In this document: piece after piece, positions 16,326 through 24,164 of the stretch
Numbering within the stretch: the first letter of the stretch is position 1
Layout of the letters: each line of letters starts with the position of its first letter
NCBI RefSeq assembly: GCF_030730925.1
Contig: NZ_JAVAMB010000003.1
Span: 1-64,000 of the forward strand
Source of the DNA: Flavobacterium sp. DG2-3
GTDB lineage: Bacteria > Bacteroidota > Bacteroidia > Flavobacteriales > Flavobacteriaceae
Direction: 5' to 3'
Length of the DNA: 64,000 nucleotides
Notes under the pieces: model-generated
Databases searched by the model: none
The model's input: only the letters and a program-made list of their open reading frames with translations
Told to the model about the DNA's origin: nothing
Program-made: the position numbers and the translations under genes

Positions 16326-16697
16326 ATGCAATTATCAAACGCAGAAGAACAATTAATGGAGCATTTATGGAAGCTTGAAAAAGCTTTTATGAAAGATTTG
16401 CTCGAAGCTTATCCAGAACCAAAACCTGCAACGACAACGGTGGCAACGCTTTTAAAACGAATGATCGACAAGAAATTTGTGGCGTATAACGAATTTGGGA
16501 ATTCTCGAGAATATTATCCTTTGGTGAAGAAGACAGATTATTTCTCCAAACATGTAAAAGGGTTGATTAGCAATTTCTTTAATAATTCGGCGTCGCAGTT
16601 TGCTTCGTTTTTTACGACCGAAACCAATTTGTCGGCTTCAGAATTGGAAGATCTTAAAAAAATAATTGATTCAGAAATTCAAAAAAAGAAAAAATGA
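16326..16697 (+). CDS. BlaI/MecI-type transcriptional repressor
   Basis: 123 residues: a winged-helix domain with the family pattern LSNAEEQLMEHLWKLEKAFM, KPATTTVATLLKRMIDKKFV and a C-terminal dimerisation part (LISNFFNNSASQFASFF). The gene overlaps the next one, which encodes a BlaR1-like membrane peptidase, by 4 bp. In the classic system the sensor peptidase triggers cleavage of the repressor; in Bacteroidota such pairs are common and rarely tied to beta-lactamase. No beta-lactamase is nearby. A heptanucleotide tandem repeat lies in its upstream region. Confidence 0.9.
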   Translation: MQLSNAEEQLMEHLWKLEKAFMKDLLEAYPEPKPATTTVATLLKRMIDKKFVAYNEFGNSREYYPLVKKTDYFSKHVKGLISNFFNNSASQFASFFTTETNLSASELEDLKKIIDSEIQKKKK

Positions 16698-17911
16698 TAA
16701 CTTATCTTTTAAAGTCTGGAATACTGCTTGCCGTATTTTTTGCGTTATATAAAGTATTGTTGGAAAACGAAAAAATGTTTCGTTTTAATCGCGCGTATCT
16801 TATTGGGAGTTTGGTTTTTAGTTTTGTGATTCCGCTGCACTTGTTTTCAGTGAAGGCGATGTTTGAAACAGGAATTAACACCATTCAACTGGACGAAATA
16901 ATAATCCAAACTAATCGTACTCCTTTAGATGAAAATTATATTATGCAAAACCTGTTCGCTATTTTGAGCGGTGTTTATATTATGGTTTCAATAGTGCTAG
17001 CTTTTCGTTTGGTTTTAAACCTGATTTCATTTTTTATAAAACTAAAAACAAAAGAAATCCGCTTGGTCAATGGTGTAAAAGTAGTTTTAACGGAAGAAAC
17101 TGTTTTGCCTCACTCTTTTTGGAATGCCATTTTTATAAATAAAACAGATTTTGAGACAGGAAAAATTCCATCAGAATTAATCGCGCACGAAAAAGCGCAT
17201 TTGGAGCAGAAACATACGCTGGATATTCTTTTTGCTGAGGTTTTGAGAATAGTGTTTTGGGTAAATCCGTTCATTTCTTATTTTATAAAAGCTATTAAGC
17301 TAAATCACGAATTTTTGGCCGATGAAGCTGTAAATAAACAGTTTGGAGAAGTGAAAAATTATCAGAATCTCTTGCTTGATTTTGCTTCAAACAAACAAAC
17401 AGTTCCGCTAGCAAGCACTATTAATTATCAAATAACTAAAAAGCGTTTGCTTATGATGACCAAAAAAGAATCGGCTTTAAAAATAGTTTTTAAGGTTTTT
17501 GTTGTTGGCGTAGTTTGCAGTTTACTTCTGTTTACTTTTAGTTCAGAAGCGACAGCTCAAAATGTTGATCCAGTTACCAATAAGATCTATAAATCAGGAG
17601 ATTTAAAGATTAAACAGCCCGAATTTCCAGGCGGAATTATAGAATTTTATAAGTTTGTGGGGCAGCGTTTTAGAGTTCCAGCAGAAGCTTCAAAAAATAA
17701 TATCGAAACCAAAATATCGATGCAGTTTATGGTCGAAAAAGATGGAAGTCTGTCTGAATTCAAAATTGTAAAAGATGCTGGATATGGTTTAGGAGAAGAA
17801 GCAATTCGAGTTTTAAAACTTTCTCCAAAATGGATTCCAGGAAGCGAACACGGAAAACCTGTTCGAGTGCTTTATAGTTTGCCAATTACGATTCAGGCTG
17901 AGTCTAAGTAA
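16694..17911 (+). CDS. BlaR1-like M56 peptidase with TonB-type C-terminus
   Basis: 405 residues. Membrane segments lie near 5-20, 35-50 and 90-115. The M56 zinc motif HEKAH is in ELIAHEKAHLEQKHTLD, with downstream HEFLADEAV, and a further membrane segment lies near 265-285. After an AQ site the last 100 residues (QPEFPGGIIEFYKFVGQRFR, VEKDGSLSEFKIVKDAGYG) form a TonB C-terminal-like domain in place of the penicillin-binding sensor of BlaR1. This is the usual Bacteroidota form. It likely senses an envelope signal and controls the BlaI-like repressor encoded just upstream. Confidence 0.88.
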   Translation: MITYLLKSGILLAVFFALYKVLLENEKMFRFNRAYLIGSLVFSFVIPLHLFSVKAMFETGINTIQLDEIIIQTNRTPLDENYIMQNLFAILSGVYIMVSIVLAFRLVLNLISFFIKLKTKEIRLVNGVKVVLTEETVLPHSFWNAIFINKTDFETGKIPSELIAHEKAHLEQKHTLDILFAEVLRIVFWVNPFISYFIKAIKLNHEFLADEAVNKQFGEVKNYQNLLLDFASNKQTVPLASTINYQITKKRLLMMTKKESALKIVFKVFVVGVVCSLLLFTFSSEATAQNVDPVTNKIYKSGDLKIKQPEFPGGIIEFYKFVGQRFRVPAEASKNNIETKISMQFMVEKDGSLSEFKIVKDAGYGLGEEAIRVLKLSPKWIPGSEHGKPVRVLYSLPITIQAESK

Positions 17912-17918
17912 CTAAGAG

Positions 17919-17982
17919 ACAAAGTTTCAAAGTTGCAAAGTTGCAAAGTTTCAAAGTGACAAAGAGACAAAGTGACAAAGAA
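17919..17982. repeat. Degenerate octamer tandem repeat nCAAAGnn
   Basis: Eight head-to-tail 8-bp units sharing CAAAG start 8 bp after the BlaR1-like stop. The complementary words CTTTG reappear at 18045-18085, so the gap can also fold back on itself. Confidence 0.75.
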
Positions 17983-18005
17983 ATTGCAAAAGACTTTTCA
18001 ATATC

Positions 18006-18030
18006 CTCCAGCTTTAGCTGGAGTTTTTTT
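18006..18030 (+). terminator. Intrinsic terminator CTCCAGCTTTAGCTGGAG + T7
   Basis: Perfect stem CTCCAGC/GCTGGAG, loop TTTA, then seven T. It closes the BlaI/BlaR1-like operon and has the same core as the hairpin at 8142-8167. Confidence 0.85.
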
Positions 18031-18093
18031 ACGCAAAGTAGAAAACCTTTGGCCCTTTGTTACTTTGCCCCTTTGTCACTTAAAGAAAAAATA

Positions 18094-18312
18094 TTAGTCA
18101 TCATAATCTCCCATTAATGCGTAATAGCCAAAAATACCTAGTCCAGCGGTTATTAATGGGGTAAGTACCAAAAGAATGATAATTCCGAAAACTAAATCTT
18201 CTTGTTTGCCAGATACTAATTTTGGCAGACCGAAAATAAATATGCAAAAGTAGGAGGATGCGATTGCTAACGCTATCCAAATCAATCCGAAAGCTCTTTT
18301 TATCTGATTCAT
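18094..18312 (-). CDS. Small two-TM protein next to MHS transporter
   Basis: 72 residues with two hydrophobic segments (GLIWIALAIASSYFCIFIFG and FGIIILLVLTPLITAGLGIF) joined by a short loop with KLVSGKQEDL. Likely of the DUF6814 type, small membrane proteins found near transporters in Flavobacteriia; that family name is from memory and not certain. It starts 10 bp after the MHS transporter gene stop, so it may be a subunit or stabiliser of that transporter. Confidence 0.75.
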   Translation of the reverse strand: MNQIKRAFGLIWIALAIASSYFCIFIFGLPKLVSGKQEDLVFGIIILLVLTPLITAGLGIFGYYALMGDYDD

Positions 18313-18322
18313 AGCTAAGTGT

Positions 18323-19861
18323 TTAAATATGAGTGTTTTTGTTGTCTTTGTTTTTAATATAAATCATTCCGATTATAAATGAGGCTGCAGCAATAATAAT
18401 CGGATACCAAAGTCCTTCCAGATAGAAACTGGCATCGCCTTTTTCTTTAGCATTTATAACTAAATAAGTAGAAACTGCAGGAAGCAATCCTCCGAAAATT
18501 CCATTTCCTACGTGATAGGGCAGAGACATTGAGGTATATCTGATTTTTGCAGGAAACATTTCGACCAAGAAAGCCGCAATAGGGCCATAAACCATCGTAA
18601 CAAATAAAACCTGAACGAAGATTAAAAAAACAAGTGACCACTTATCGGTGCTGTTAATATTTATCGTGGTTTTGATTTCTGATTTTGTTTTTCCATCTGC
18701 AACTATTGCCTTTCCGTTTTCTAGATGTACTGTTTTAACTTCCAGAAAAGTGGTTCCGTCTGTATACGATTTAGTAGTGGTATAAACTGAATCCATTACA
18801 CGTTCTTTGCCTTCTTTGAGCGCTGCTGTAATCTTGGTTTTACCTACAATTTCTGTTTTATTTTTTACATTGGTTGTCTCATACATTTTTTGATAAATTG
18901 GCCTGTAGGATATAATTGCGATTAGCATTCCTCCCAGCATAATATATTTGCGCCCAACTTTGTCACTTAGCCATCCAAAAAAAATAAAGAATGGAGTGCC
19001 AAACAAAAGCGCTATTCCTAATAGCGTATCTACCTGAGAAGATTCGATAGACATCACGGTTTTCATGAAACTCATGGCGTAGAATTGTCCGGTATACCAA
19101 ATAACACCTTGTCCCATTGCTGCGCCAAACAAGGCCAATAATACAAATTTGAGATTATACCTTTTTCCGAAACTTTCTGCCAAAGGATTTTTACTGGTTT
19201 TGCCTTCTTCTTTTGCTTTGGTAAAAACAGGAGATTCATGCATGTTTTTACGAATCAAGTACGAAACTCCTACCATAAGAATAGAAATCCAAAACGGAAC
19301 TCTCCATCCCCAAAGGTTAAACTGTTCAGGTGTTAGCAAATTTCTGGTGGCTAAAATGACCATTAGGGAAATGAATAACCCGACGGTTGCCGTAGTTTGA
19401 ATCCAAGACGTCCAATAACCTCGTTCGCCCACAGGGGCATGTTCTGCTACATACGTTGCCGCACCACCATATTCGCCGCCGAGCGCAAGACCTTGAAGCA
19501 TTCTTAAGATCAATACGAGAACGGGAGCCATAAATCCAATGGTTTCAAAACTCGGAATACAGCCTATCAGGAAAGTTGCGCCACCCATTAATAATAAGGT
19601 AACCATAAAAGTATATTTTCGTCCTATAATATCGCCCAATCTCCCGAAAAATAAGGCTCCAAATGGACGAACGACAAAGCCCACAGCAAAGGTTGCCAAT
19701 GTTGCTAAAAATGCCGCTGCTGGATTATCTGCAGGAAAGAATTTTGTTGAAATCACGACTGCCAAACTTCCAAAAATATAGAAATCATACCATTCAATCA
19801 TAGTTCCCATAGAAGAAGCGGAAATTACTTTCCAGATCTTTTTTGTTGAATTTTGTTTCAT
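18323..19861 (-). CDS. MHS-family (MFS) metabolite:H+ symporter
   Basis: 512 residues. The start MGTMIEWYDFYIFG and the loop motif GRLGDIIGRKYTF are diagnostic of the metabolite:H+ symporter group (ShiA, ProP, KgtP). Twelve membrane segments are visible. An extra polar stretch of about 90 residues (roughly 320-410, from YQKMYETTNVKNKTE to TININSTDKW) interrupts the second half, where usual family members have a short loop. A porin is encoded upstream and a two-TM protein downstream. The substrate is likely a dicarboxylate, osmolyte or similar small acid. Confidence 0.88.
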   Translation of the reverse strand: MKQNSTKKIWKVISASSMGTMIEWYDFYIFGSLAVVISTKFFPADNPAAAFLATLATFAVGFVVRPFGALFFGRLGDIIGRKYTFMVTLLLMGGATFLIGCIPSFETIGFMAPVLVLILRMLQGLALGGEYGGAATYVAEHAPVGERGYWTSWIQTTATVGLFISLMVILATRNLLTPEQFNLWGWRVPFWISILMVGVSYLIRKNMHESPVFTKAKEEGKTSKNPLAESFGKRYNLKFVLLALFGAAMGQGVIWYTGQFYAMSFMKTVMSIESSQVDTLLGIALLFGTPFFIFFGWLSDKVGRKYIMLGGMLIAIISYRPIYQKMYETTNVKNKTEIVGKTKITAALKEGKERVMDSVYTTTKSYTDGTTFLEVKTVHLENGKAIVADGKTKSEIKTTININSTDKWSLVFLIFVQVLFVTMVYGPIAAFLVEMFPAKIRYTSMSLPYHVGNGIFGGLLPAVSTYLVINAKEKGDASFYLEGLWYPIIIAAASFIIGMIYIKNKDNKNTHI

Positions 19862-19881
19862 AATGTGTGGTTGTTAGTTAA

Positions 19882-21186
19882 TTAAAAAGAGTAAGCGCAA
19901 GAAAATAATGCCCGTAAATTGGCGACATCTGTTTTGTTTAAACCGGCTTTTCCGTTTGCATTTGTGTCAAAATCTCCCCATGTGGCTGCGGTATATTCTA
20001 ATTCTGGTATAACTTTAAAATTGTTGCGTTTAAACTCAACACGGCCAGAAACGCGCCAGACATTATCTACGACTCTAGAGTTCGATACACCTCGCATATA
20101 ATACATTACAGTTTCATCGGCTGCCAGACCATTTTTTCCATTTCCTTCATTTTTGGTATAGCCAAAAAACAGTCCAGGAGCTATTTTTTTGTTATTGCTT
20201 GCTAAATCCATCCAAAAAGATGAGGTTTTAGTAGGTTTATATTTCTCAGGTTGGATGGAATTTGTATATCCAGCAAAACCGCCCAACATTACAAAATTGT
20301 TTAGATTGCCTCCTGTAATTCCATACGCTTTTATAGAAAATGTATTGTTTGTATATTTTAAAAATCCTAAGAAGGATGAGCTGTTTACTTTTTCAGAAGT
20401 TTTTGCTGTTGTAGATGGTGTCGGGTTATATTCTGTTAGAGGCTGGAGTGATTTGTATTCTGCTCCGATACCTGCAAACCAATTGGTGTTTTTAAATTGA
20501 AATTGCGCGTGAAAAGTGGGTAAAGCAGAATTTATGGAAGCCGAATTTTGTGTCCCTCCAGCTGCAGTTGCTGTTGTAAATTCACGTTCTTTATAGATTG
20601 TTGCCGCTAGTGATAATTCTTTAGTGAAATTTTGTTTCACTCTAATCTGCGATGCCCAGCCAAAAGGATTAAATAGAATTCCGGTATTAAAATTGGCTAC
20701 ACCGGGAAAAACTTCGGGAATAAATGCCGGATACCATGTTTGGCCAACTAAAAGCGATATTTTTGACCAGTCCATATTGATGTAAGCATGTCGCAATCTT
20801 ACTAATCCTATTGAAGCTTCTGTATTTCCAAAGAAATCTCCTTCGAGAGTTCCAGTCATTTTTGCTCCCCAAACATCTGGTCCTTTTACTTTTAGGCCAA
20901 CTCTTGAAACTATAGATAAAATGTTAGAAGCTCCGGTGCTGTTTAAATCTTGTCCGTTTATATCCAAGTTTTTGTCTAACGGATAAAGATTCAAATTGTC
21001 CTCACGCACCTGCGCCGATTTTCTAGTGTCAAAAATATAATCGGTTCTTATAAAACCGTAAAAATTAAAATTCCATTCTTTTGCAGTTAAGGTTGGTATA
21101 ACTGAAGTGTTTTCGACTTTTGAATTTTGCGCAAGTCCCTGCAGAGAAAGTATTCCAAGTAAAAAGAACAGCAATTTTTTTTTCAT
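19882..21186 (-). CDS. Outer membrane porin, 16-18-strand type
   Basis: 434 residues. Signal peptide ends GLAQ. The mature protein begins with a beta-strand block (WNFNFYGFIRTDYIFDTRKS) and is rich in alternating aromatic/polar strands; the last residues (LRALFSCAYSF) end in Phe as outer membrane barrels do. Segments such as GTLEGDFFGN and ILFNPFGWASQIRVKQNF resemble the DcaP-like/phosphate-selective porin type seen in Bacteroidota. It lies 20 bp upstream of the MHS transporter gene on the same strand, so the pair likely moves the same substrate across both membranes. Confidence 0.82.
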   Translation of the reverse strand: MKKKLLFFLLGILSLQGLAQNSKVENTSVIPTLTAKEWNFNFYGFIRTDYIFDTRKSAQVREDNLNLYPLDKNLDINGQDLNSTGASNILSIVSRVGLKVKGPDVWGAKMTGTLEGDFFGNTEASIGLVRLRHAYINMDWSKISLLVGQTWYPAFIPEVFPGVANFNTGILFNPFGWASQIRVKQNFTKELSLAATIYKEREFTTATAAGGTQNSASINSALPTFHAQFQFKNTNWFAGIGAEYKSLQPLTEYNPTPSTTAKTSEKVNSSSFLGFLKYTNNTFSIKAYGITGGNLNNFVMLGGFAGYTNSIQPEKYKPTKTSSFWMDLASNNKKIAPGLFFGYTKNEGNGKNGLAADETVMYYMRGVSNSRVVDNVWRVSGRVEFKRNNFKVIPELEYTAATWGDFDTNANGKAGLNKTDVANLRALFSCAYSF

Positions 21187-21277
21187 TATAGCGGTTGGTT
21201 AGTTTTTCAAGACCGCCAAATTGAAATTATTTATCAGTAAAAAAAATACTGGTATATATTTGTGTAAAGAGGTATAG

Positions 21278-21697
21278 TTACGCTTTGTAGCGTTCCCATT
21301 TTATAACCATAAATTTATCTCCAAGTTCTGTTATTATAACTCCTGCGCCAGATAAAAGTTCCTTTTTTGACAAGAATTCAATTAATTCTATATGGCTGAA
21401 AATCTTGTAGGTAGGGTGGTAATCAGTCTGAAAAGGCTTTTGGATATGAAATGCCTTTATCCAATTACTGATTGTTACATGAGAAATATCTAGAACACGT
21501 TCTATTTCTCTATAGCTCAAGCCTTCCAAATACAATTGCAAGGCTTTTGTAACATAATAGCTGTCAATCTTTTTCCCAATTTTATTAACTGTAAAATAGT
21601 AATTACATCCTTTACATAAATACCTCTGCTTGCTTTTGATCACACCGCTCTTAATAATTGTGCTGCTCTGGCACTTCGGACACGCTAAAATCTTCAT
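21278..21697 (-). CDS. Transposase-derived zinc-finger/HTH protein (InsA-like)
   Basis: 139 residues. The N-terminus has the IS1/IS1595-type zinc ribbon with four Cys: CPKCQSSTIIKSG and YLCKGCNYYF. Then comes an HTH of the InsA kind (LEGLSYREIERVLDISHVTI, SNWIKAF). The final 45 residues do not resemble a DDE catalytic domain, and no second transposase gene or flanking inverted repeats are seen. It lies 91 bp upstream of the porin/MHS genes on the same strand and may have been recruited as their regulator. An unrecognised IS remnant is the alternative. Confidence 0.7.
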   Translation of the reverse strand: MKILACPKCQSSTIIKSGVIKSKQRYLCKGCNYYFTVNKIGKKIDSYYVTKALQLYLEGLSYREIERVLDISHVTISNWIKAFHIQKPFQTDYHPTYKIFSHIELIEFLSKKELLSGAGVIITELGDKFMVIKWERYKA

Positions 21698-21837
21698 ATA
21701 TAATTAATTTGCATAAATATAATAAATTAGCTACAAAATTATATTGTACAAATAAAAAACATAATAAAAAACTTATATTTATTTTTTTAATGTTAAAATA
21801 AAGAAGATTTCTATTGTGTGAAAATCCTTGAAATATT

Positions 21838-21873
21838 CCAAAAAAAAATCCGCTTCTGATGGATGAAGCGGAT
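21838..21873 (-). terminator. Terminator of saccharopine dehydrogenase gene
   Basis: On the minus strand the stem ATCCGCTTC/GAAGCGGAT with loop ATCCATCA is followed by a run of nine or more T, 52 bp after the stop. Confidence 0.85.
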
Positions 21874-21924
21874 CAAAATTAAAAACTAATTAAAAAAAAT
21901 TCTAAAATAAACATGCAGTCCAGA

Positions 21925-23289
21925 CTAAAATAAGTCTGGATTGTATCCAAAATAAGGCACTTTCTGTTCGTTAAAAATGACGCCATATTCTTCTAATTCG
22001 TTCAAAATGGGTTCGTAAACTTCTTTTTTAATCGGAAGCTGTACGCCGGGAGTTGTGATTTTTCCGTTTAAAATCAATAATGTAGCAATCGCAACGGGAA
22101 GTCCGACCGTTTTTGCCATTGCGGTATAGGTTTGATCGTCGCCAATGCAAACCATTTTAGAGTCGATTTGTTTCTTTTCGCCATTCAGTTCATAACCAAA
22201 CTTATGATACATGACAATCATATCTTTATCATCTGGTTCTAGTGCCCAACCTTCGCTTAAGATTTTTTCTAAAATTTGGGCAGGAGTGGCATTTGGCAGA
22301 TTTACTTTTTTGTTTGGGTTAAATAAATCCAGTTCCAAGAGTTTATCCCACATAATATCGTCTTGATCTATTTTTAAGATCAATCGAGTTTTAATTTCGA
22401 CAGAATCCGTTGGATGGTACGGAAGAAAAGAGTTGATAAACTGACGATAACTCATATTTTCTGACCCCTCTAAAATATAACTATCATCAGTCATTCCGAG
22501 CTGTACAAACATGTTCCATGCTCTAGAAAAACCAACTCTTCTAATTGTACCTCTATATAAAGTGAGAATATCGTCTAAACCATAAACCGAACGGTATTTG
22601 AGAGAATCTCGATTCGAGTATGCTTCAAATTTTCCGTAGCCTTCGACCTCTAGAAATTCAGTTCTTCTAAACAAAGCGCTATACGGAATGTATTTATAAG
22701 TGCCTTCCTGAATGAATTTGGCTGCACCGCCTTGCCCCGCCAAAACTACATTTCTTGGTGCCCAAGTAAATTTATAATTCCATAAATTAGTATCAGATTC
22801 TGGTGCTACAAGTCCGCCGCAGAAAGATTCGAACAAAAGCATTTTTCCGCCTTTCGATCTGATTTCGTCAATAACTTTCATGGCGCTCATATGATCGATT
22901 CCAGGATCAAGGCCAATTTCGTTCATAAAAATCAGATTGTTCTGTTTGGCATCTGTATCAAGCGCTTGCATTGCATCACTTATATAAGAAGCCGTTACCA
23001 GATGTTTTTTGAATTCGATACAATCTTTGGCAATTTCAATATGCAAATGTGCAGGAAGCATGGAGATTACTATTGAAGCATTCGCAATAGCGGCCTTTCT
23101 TTCGTCAGTATCAAAAATATTTAAAGCAAGTGGAGTGGCATTTGGATGATTTTTTGTTTTAGCTTCCGCTAAAGGCAAAGAAAGATCGGCTACAGTGATA
23201 TGCAGGTTTTCTTCGCTAGATTTTGATAGCAAATATCGAATCAAAGACGATGCAGATCTTCCTGCTCCAATTATTAAAACGTTTCTCAT
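21925..23289 (-). CDS. Saccharopine dehydrogenase family protein
   Basis: 454 residues. Rossmann start NVLIIGAGRSASSLIRYLL, then the DFxIxxxPA-type segment (SIVISMLPAHLHIEIAKDC), NEIGLDPGIDHMSAM (a signature of LYS9-like saccharopine reductases) and a C-terminal domain. In the bacterial family it would interconvert saccharopine and aminoadipate semialdehyde plus glutamate, or act on a related carboxyalkyl amino acid. Monocistronic with its own terminator. No other lysine catabolism genes are near, so the role in this organism is open. Confidence 0.85.
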   Translation of the reverse strand: MRNVLIIGAGRSASSLIRYLLSKSSEENLHITVADLSLPLAEAKTKNHPNATPLALNIFDTDERKAAIANASIVISMLPAHLHIEIAKDCIEFKKHLVTASYISDAMQALDTDAKQNNLIFMNEIGLDPGIDHMSAMKVIDEIRSKGGKMLLFESFCGGLVAPESDTNLWNYKFTWAPRNVVLAGQGGAAKFIQEGTYKYIPYSALFRRTEFLEVEGYGKFEAYSNRDSLKYRSVYGLDDILTLYRGTIRRVGFSRAWNMFVQLGMTDDSYILEGSENMSYRQFINSFLPYHPTDSVEIKTRLILKIDQDDIMWDKLLELDLFNPNKKVNLPNATPAQILEKILSEGWALEPDDKDMIVMYHKFGYELNGEKKQIDSKMVCIGDDQTYTAMAKTVGLPVAIATLLILNGKITTPGVQLPIKKEVYEPILNELEEYGVIFNEQKVPYFGYNPDLF

Positions 23290-23476
23290 GTTTCAAATAT
23301 TTAACACAAATATATTTAAATGTTATAAATATAACAATTGAATTTGAATTTAATTGAATTTATTTTTTGAATTATAACAGAAAATAATCTGATTTTGTTC
23401 TAAATAATCGAATAAGTTAGGCGGTTTTTCAGTTCGTTTGAAGTATTTTTGCTTCAAATTTCAAAAGAGATATATT

Positions 23477-23863
23477 ATGAAAAGAAGAATCGTTCTGACT
23501 GGAGCTTTTATTGGTATGTTAGCTATTATTTTGGGTGCTTTTGGCGCTCATTTATTGAAAAAATATCTTTCGGTAGATCAGTTAAATACTTTTGAAGTTG
23601 GTGTTCGTTACCAAATGTATCATGCTCTATTTCTTCTTTTTTTATCGACACAAAAAGAAATTGCAGAAAAGACCTTAAAAGCAATCTATAATTTCGTAGT
23701 TGCGGGTGTTGTTCTTTTTAGCGGATCTATCTATTTGGTCGCAACAAAAGACTACACATTATTCTATTCTAAAATTATAGTATTCGCAACTCCAGTGGGT
23801 GGTTTTCTATTAATTATTGCTTGGACGCTATTATTCTTTACGATTTTGAAGCGAAAATCATAA
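23477..23863 (+). CDS. DUF423 small membrane protein (YgdD-like)
   Basis: 128 residues, four membrane segments. The pattern LTGAFIGMLAIILGAFGAHLLKKYL, then YQMYHALFLL and LFSGSIYLVA is typical of DUF423/YgdD. The ATG at 23477 is chosen; the reading frame extends upstream to 23438, but homologues begin near MKRR and a TATTTTTG -7-like box (23444-23451) lies inside the longer version. Function unknown; divergent from the saccharopine dehydrogenase gene. Confidence 0.85.
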   Translation: MKRRIVLTGAFIGMLAIILGAFGAHLLKKYLSVDQLNTFEVGVRYQMYHALFLLFLSTQKEIAEKTLKAIYNFVVAGVVLFSGSIYLVATKDYTLFYSKIIVFATPVGGFLLIIAWTLLFFTILKRKS

Positions 23864-23887
23864 AATCCCGAAAAAAAAATTCTGTCT

Positions 23888-24129
23888 AAGAATTAATCTT
23901 TAATTTTGTCACATAAATAACATATAACTTTATTTGTGTGACTTTTTTGTATTTTCTGTTGTTAAACAAAAATAATATAACAAAATCACGCATTAGGTTG
24001 TAAATAAACAAATTAGGAGCGGTTATTTTTTTCTTTTTGTAATTTTTAAAGTGAAATTTCTCTTTTTTGACATTAATTAAAGTGAAATTTAAGTATTTTA
24101 AAAGGAATAAGAATTAATCTGTAATTTTG
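23888..24129 (+). promoter_or_regulatory. pckA upstream region with duplicated promoter-like 21-mer
   Basis: A 21-bp string with one mismatch occurs at 23888-23908 and 24109-24129; each ends in TAATTTTG, which fits the TAnnTTTG -7 box. The downstream copy is 35 bp before the pckA ATG. The space between holds AT-rich sequence with two AGTGAAATTT words. No clear TTG lies at the expected distance, so an activator may be needed. Confidence 0.55.
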
Positions 24130-24164
24130 CTTTAAACAAAAAATCACACACAACTTAAAAATTT

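Noticed and set aside
21187..21760. Complete insertion sequence around the InsA-like gene
   Set aside because: No terminal inverted repeats, no target duplication and no catalytic transposase frame were seen.
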